Of a DNA stretch of 64,000 bases, positions 11,506-64,000 are shown piece after piece. Position numbers and translations under genes: made by a program. The stretch is from Erinaceus europaeus (lineage: Eukaryota; Chordata; Mammalia; Eulipotyphla; Erinaceidae): the NCBI RefSeq assembly GCF_950295315.1, contig NC_080168.1, positions 66,659,254-66,723,253 on the forward strand, read 5' to 3'. The notes under the pieces were generated by a model. It searched no databases, was not told the DNA's origin, and saw only the letters and a list, made by a program, of their open reading frames with translations. Every line of letters begins with the position of its first letter. The stretch's first letter is position 1.

Positions 11506-11859
11506 TAAACTAAACAATAAACAAAATAAATTTGGAGGCCAGGCTGTGGGCCTGTGGTGGGAGGCCAGTATCAGTTCCTCCTACCCACCGGCCCCTGGAG
11601 TCCCCTTCCCGGCTGAGGGAGGCGGAAGGGGAGGCGGCGCCCCAAGGTGCTGACCGCAGATGCCGGGTGGGGGGGGTCAGCACCTGGGGGAGAGGAGCCG
11701 GGCTGCGAGGCCGCTACAGCGAGGTGTTCCCCCATTACACCCCTGCCACGCCCATGGGGACCCCTCCTGCCTGATGACCTGGGAACCCCGCCACCGCCCC
11801 CAGCCCCGCCACGACCCTTCCTTCATCAAGACCCTTCTGATGCGCACACAGCCTCTCGC

Positions 11860-12125
11860 ATCGTAGCCGTCCCCATCACACCCCTCCCCAACACCCTCCC
11901 TTTCCCTTCACGGCCCCTGCACATCACACCCCTCCCTCCCGATCACGATTACGCCCCTCCCTTCCCATAACGCCCCTCCCTCCCCATCACTCTTCCCCCT
12001 CCCCATCACGCTCCTCTCTGCCCAGCACGTCCCCTGCCCATCATGCCCCCACCCCACCACGCTCCTCCCTCCCCATCACTCCCTCCCCATCACCCCCTCC
12101 CCATCACACCTCTCCCGCTCATGGT
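11860..12125 (+). repeat. Degenerate minisatellite in BICD1 promoter
   Basis: Roughly 15-25-bp units of the form CCCATCAC(G)CCCCTCCCT recur about a dozen times, with the related GTCACGCCCCGCCC units continuing to about 12310. C-rich on this strand. Confidence 0.75.
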
Positions 12126-12454
12126 CCGCCTTTTTCAAAAACCAATCCACATGAAGACCCCTCCACGTTACATCTGATCCCTCCCCCGTGCGCCCCGCCC
12201 CGCCCCTGACCTAACCCCGCCCCTACGACACGCCCTGCGCGTCAGACCACGCCCTCTGCGCCCGGTCACGCCCCGCCCCATGCGTCACGCCACGCCCAGT
12301 CATGCCCCGCCCGTGCGCCTGACCCCGCCCCATACACCTGACTCCGCCCTGCCCCCTCACGCCACGCCCTGCGCGCGCCAGCCTCCCGCCCCCACGCCTC
12401 GGACCCGCACACAGTGCCTCCTGGCCCCGCCCCCGGCGGCCGGTGCACGCGCTC

Positions 12455-12510
12455 CTGCTCGCGCCCGCGCCCGCGCCCGCGCCCTCGCCCGCGCCCGCAT
12501 CCGCGTCGCT
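12455..12510 (+). repeat. GC hexanucleotide repeat (GCCCGC)n in presumed 5' UTR
   Basis: About seven GCGCCC/GCCCGC units with two imperfect ones, 65 bp upstream of the BICD1 ATG. In the BICD1 frame it would encode Ala-Pro repeats. Likely length-variable. Confidence 0.8.
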
Positions 12511-12539
12511 CCCGGAGGGGCACTGCGACGGCGGGCGGC

Positions 12540-12563
12540 ATGGAGTCCCGCGCAGCGGGGTGA
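12540..12563 (+). promoter_or_regulatory. Upstream ORF in BICD1 leader
   Basis: ATG at 12540 with G at -3 and G at +4 opens a 7-codon frame (MESRAAG) that stops at TGA 12561-12563, 11 nt before the BICD1 ATG. If transcription starts upstream, ribosomes would meet this start first, so it could lower BICD1 translation. Inference from context only. Confidence 0.55.
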
Positions 12564-12574
12564 GGTGCGGGGCC

Positions 12575-60565
<47,991 letters not shown>

Positions 60566-61211
60566 GTGCTACTGCACCCCAGCCCCCCCAACCTAAGAGG
60601 AAGAGGGACATTTACATTCTCCTGAGGCTACATATGCGGCCACAGCCAGACACCCATAACGACCCTGCACATCCACTTTTGGCTGGCCACCTGGGGGCAC
60701 CGTCGCTGCTGGGGCCACTGCTGTTCCCCACCTCTGACCCCTCCTGGCACCTTCCATCCCCTGCCCAATCAGGTCCGGTCCTTGCTTCATAGCAAACCTG
60801 TATCACATGGCTGCCCCTCTGTAGAGCCCTCAGCTATGGCCCCATTGCTCTGCTTCTCTGCCCAGGAGGCAGGCATGATGGAAGCTTCCAGCACATGTTC
60901 AGCCCTATAGGTGGTGATGGTGGCACTGGCAGGGGCAGCTGCCACAATGTAAATACCAGCTCAGCTGGTTGCTTCTCCCCCAGGGCTCTCCAATATGGCC
61001 CTTTGTGGGGCTCTGGGGTGTCACAGCCCCCAGTGTGGAGTCACCTAGACATCTGGTCAGACAACACCCACTGCCCTTCCAAAATTCCAACTGGACTTGG
61101 CGGCACCATGCACTGGAGCTTAGAAAGGAAATGGAGAAGCCTTTAGCCTGCATTGGGAAGGGTGGGTGCAGGCATGACTGATGTGTAATGATAAGTGGAA
61201 GCAGTGGTGAC
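60566..61211 (+). other. Presumed BICD1 3' UTR or downstream DNA
   Basis: Follows the tentative stop. I find no AATAAA in this stretch, so the transcript end is not located; 61690-62271 is also without a recognisable feature. Confidence 0.4.
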
Positions 61212-61366
61212 TTTCTTAAAAATATTTTAAAATATTAATTTTAATCAGAGAGAGAGAGAGACCTGTTCAATTCTGACTCATGGTGGTGCCGGGGATTGAA
61301 CCTGGACCTCAGAGCCTCAGGCAGGAGAGTCTGTTTGCAGAATCATGTGCTGTTTCCCCAGCCCTT
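61212..61366 (-). repeat. SINE type C
   Basis: GACTCATGGTGGTGCCGGGG and ATTGAACCTGGACCTCAG. Confidence 0.82.
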
Positions 61367-61449
61367 TTATTTATTTGTTTTTATTATTTGTGGGTGGAGT
61401 CAGGGTTGCCTGCTTGTGAGATTTAACTGCTTCAGGCTACTTGTCATTC

Positions 61450-61681
61450 AGATGGGGGGGGGAGGGGAGAGGAGAGGAGAGGAGAGGAGAGAAGAGGAGA
61501 GGAGAGGAGAGGAGATTAGAGGAGAGGAGAGGAGACTAGAGGAGAGGGGAGGGGAGGGAGGGGAGGGGAGGGGAGGGGAGGGGAGAGAGGAGAGGAGAGG
61601 AGAGGAGAGGAGAGGAGAGGAGAGGAGAGGAGAGGAGAGGAGAGGAGAGGAGAGGAGAGGAGAGGAGAGGAGAGGAGAGGA
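61450..61681 (+). repeat. Purine tract, mainly (GGAGA)n
   Basis: Almost unbroken purines for 230 bp with two TTAGA/CTAGA interruptions. Confidence 0.95.
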
Positions 61682-62271
61682 TTGAGTGCCCAAGCACCTC
61701 CCATGTGGATTCAGGGCTGGAATCCGGGGCTTATGTGACTGACTATTCAATTGGAGATCTCTCCAGCTCTGCTTTAATTTGTGTTTGGCTGTTTGGTCCT
61801 TGTTTACACACAGGTGAATTTCATACCATCAGCATCCATATTGGAAAGTTCTAGCACCATATCCTTAACATCCCATGCTGTTCTCCACCCCAGCCCCCCA
61901 GTCTGACTTTATTCTGAGTTTTATTTCAGGTGCTGCCTCTCTTGTTAACCACAGAGGCTGTGTTCTATTAATTGTGACATCACAGAACATTCTGGAACAC
62001 ACATGTATGGATGCTCTAGAATGCTGCCTGGTGTCCTCTTGCATTCCTTCCTCCTCCCTCCCATTTTCCCTCCAGAATGAGTGGACTCAACCTCCCCGAG
62101 GTTCTGGGGCCAGGAGGCTTCTGAGAATGGCAGGCTGCAGTGTCGTCTTATCTGCTTTAGTCTCCATTAACCAAAAGACACCCTTGGCCTTTGGAATGAC
62201 CAACATGTGCATCTATAAGACCAGAGACATAAATGATAGGGCATTCAGAATCATGAGGCCAGAAGGTCATT

Positions 62272-62702
62272 CTTTTTTTTTTTTTTTTTTAAGATTTTAT
62301 TTATATATGAGAAAGCTAGTAGGAGAGAGAAAGAACCAGACATTACTCTGGCACATGTGCTGCCGGGGATTGAACTTGGGACCTCATGCTTGAGAGTCCA
62401 GTTTTATCACTGCACCACCTCCCAGACCACCATAAGATTGTTCTAATCGTAAGTTAGCATATTGGCATGACTTGTAGTTCTTTTTTTCTTTTAAAAATTT
62501 AAAAATATTTGTTTATTTATTGGATAGAGACAGCCAGAAAGCAAGATCAAAGGGGGAGATAGGGAGAGAGACAGAGAGACACCTGCAACACTGCTTCGCC
62601 ACTTGCAAAGCTTTCCCCCTTGCAGGTGAGGGCCAGGGACTCAAAGCTGGGTCCTTGTTCATGGTAACGTGTATTCAACCAGGTGTGCCACCACCTGGCC
62701 CC
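62272..62702 (-). repeat. SINE type D (62272-62432) and type A (62485-62702)
   Basis: AAGATTTTATTTATATATGAG, then TTGGATAGAGACAGCCAGAA. Confidence 0.86.
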
Positions 62703-62734
62703 TATCTCTCTCTCTCTCTTTCTTTTCTTTTCTT

Positions 62735-63560
62735 TTGCCACCAGGGTTATCAATAGGGCTCAGGGCAAGCACTACAAATCCACTGCTCTCAGTAGCAATT
62801 TTTTCCTTTTCTTTTTTCTATCTTTTTATTTGAAAGAACAGAGAGAAATTGAAAGTGGAGAAGAATATAGAGAGGGAGAGAAAGATAAGACACCTGCAGG
62901 GGCCAGGTGGTGGCGCACCTGGGTAAGCGCATACATTATAGTGCACAAGGACCTGGATTCAAGCCCCTGGTCTCCACCTGCAGGGGGAAAGCTTCATGAG
63001 AGGTGAAGCAGGGCTGCAGGTGTATGTCTCTCTCCCTCTCTATCATCCACCTTCCATCTCGATTTCTGGCTGTCTCTATCTAATAAAGATAATTTTTTTT
63101 GTTAAAATACCTGTTTTTTTTAATATTTTTTATTTTATTTATTTATTCCCTTTTGTTGCCCTTGTTGTTTTATTGTTGTAGTTATTATTGTTGTTGTCGT
63201 TGTTGGATAGAACAGAGAGAAATGGAGAGAGGAGGGGGAGACAGAGAGGAGGAGAGAAAGATAGACACCTGCAGACCTGCTTCACCACCTGTGAAGTGAC
63301 TCCCCTGCAGGTGGGGAGCCGGGGTTCGAACCGGGATCCTTATGCCGGTCCTTGTGCTTTGTGCCACCTGCACTTAACCTGCTGCACTACAGCCCGACTC
63401 CCTAATAAAGATAATTTTTTTTTTAATTTTTTTAAAAAAAGATAAGACATCTGCAGACCTGCTTCACTGCTCACCCTGCAGGTGGGATGAGGAGCTCAAA
63501 CCCAGATCCTTGCGCATGATGATATGTATGCTTACCTGGTGTGCTACCACCCAGCCCCCA
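62735..63560 (-). repeat. Three-level SINE nest with both TSDs preserved
   Basis: Host type A(-) 62735-62899 and 63441-63560; a type A(+) occupies 62900-63440, flanked by GATAAGACAYCTGCAG (62884, 63441); within its tail a type B(-) at 63101-63402 is flanked by TAATAAAGATAATTTTTTTT (63081, 63403). Confidence 0.9.
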
Positions 63561-63671
63561 AGACTTGTATTCCATAACTATTTGTTGAAGTTAAAATGAT
63601 AAAGGTAGACAGAAGAAAGGCAGCTGTTATAATCTGAGAAATTTTCAGCTATTTATCATGGAGTGGATTAG

Positions 63672-63793
63672 AGTTGTTGTTTTCCCAGAGCCCTGCTGAG
63701 CTCTGGCTGATGGTGGTGCTGGAGATGGAACCTGCACCTTCAGAACCTCAGGCAGGAGTCTTGCAAAACCATCGTGTGGTCTCCCCTTCCCTA
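63672..63793 (-). repeat. SINE type C
   Basis: CCAGAGCCCTGCTGAGCTC to CCATCGTGTGGTCTCCCC. Confidence 0.84.
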
Positions 63794-63864
63794 GATTTAT
63801 TCTTAATCATTTCTAAAGTCAACCCGACAACGTTTGTTTTGTAATCATTTTATTTATGGGTGGA

Positions 63865-64000
63865 TGACTTAAATATTTATTGGATAGAGACAGAAATTGA
63901 GAGGAGTGGAGGACATAGAGAAGTAGAGAGAGAAAAATTGAGAGAAATTGGGGAGATAAAGAAGAAGACAGACACCTGCGGCCCTGCTTCACCACTTGTG
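63865..64000 (-). repeat. SINE type A cut by window end
   Basis: TTATTGGATAGAGACAGAAAT to GGCCCTGCTTCACCACTTG. Confidence 0.83.

Noticed and set aside
12443..12574. In-frame N-terminal extension of BICD1 rich in Ala-Pro
   Set aside because: It would start at GTG, not ATG, within the GC hexamer repeat; the ATG at 12575 has ideal context and matches the family N-terminus.

Overview
This window is mammalian nuclear DNA and almost certainly comes from a hedgehog (Erinaceus-like eulipotyphlan). The reason is the repeat load: four recurring tRNA-headed SINE families occur dozens of times. I call them A (head like GGTGGYGCACCTGGTTAAG), B (head like GTAGCGCAGYGGGTTAAGCG, long tail rich in AACAACAA), C (head like GGGGAGACAGCATAATGG, 3' part CAGAGCTGAGCAGGGCTCTG) and D (head like GGAGGTGGCGCAGTGGATAA). 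I recognise these as typical of the European hedgehog genome; this is recall, not a database search.

The window contains one protein-coding gene, BICD1 (Bicaudal-D homolog 1, a dynein/dynactin/RAB6 cargo adaptor), on the + strand. A CpG-rich, GC-box promoter lies at about 11.5-12.6 kb. The start codon is at 12575. Coding exons are at 12575-12784, 42014-42226, 45881-46033, 47758-48183, 50555-51610, 57082-57233, 59192-59521 and 60071-60264, with a tentative last exon at 60375-60565. All predicted junctions are GT-AG and phases match; the joined product is 974 codons, close to the about 975 residues I recall for human. The gene spans only about 48 kb, with a 29-kb first intron, and its codons are very GC-rich. 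No second gene was found upstream (1-11.5 kb) or downstream (60.6-64 kb).

The rest is repeat. SINEs are often nested or in trains (4.1-6.15 kb; 62.7-63.56 kb). Six solo endogenous-retrovirus LTRs can be bounded to the base by their target-site duplications: 8029-8554 (4-bp TSD) and 16013-16678, 22241-23057, 25429-26070, 38819-39662 and 55979-56628 (6-bp TSDs, one with a mismatch). There are L1 3' ends, and a 440-bp retroposon that joins an L1-like 5' end to a distant 3' part (52335-52774). A 3'-truncated 7SK RNA retropseudogene without an A-tail, flanked by a perfect 13-bp TSD, lies in intron 1 (30709-30950).

The most unusual sequence is at the exon borders of BICD1. Downstream of exons 2 and 4 the intron is a degenerate tandem array resembling the exon's own 5' splice site, giving strings of donor-like GTs. 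With the other GC-rich minisatellites (11.86-12.12, 12.8-13.25, 41.2-41.5, 46.1-46.24 kb) and the GC-drifted protein, this suggests a locus under strong recombination-linked GC bias.
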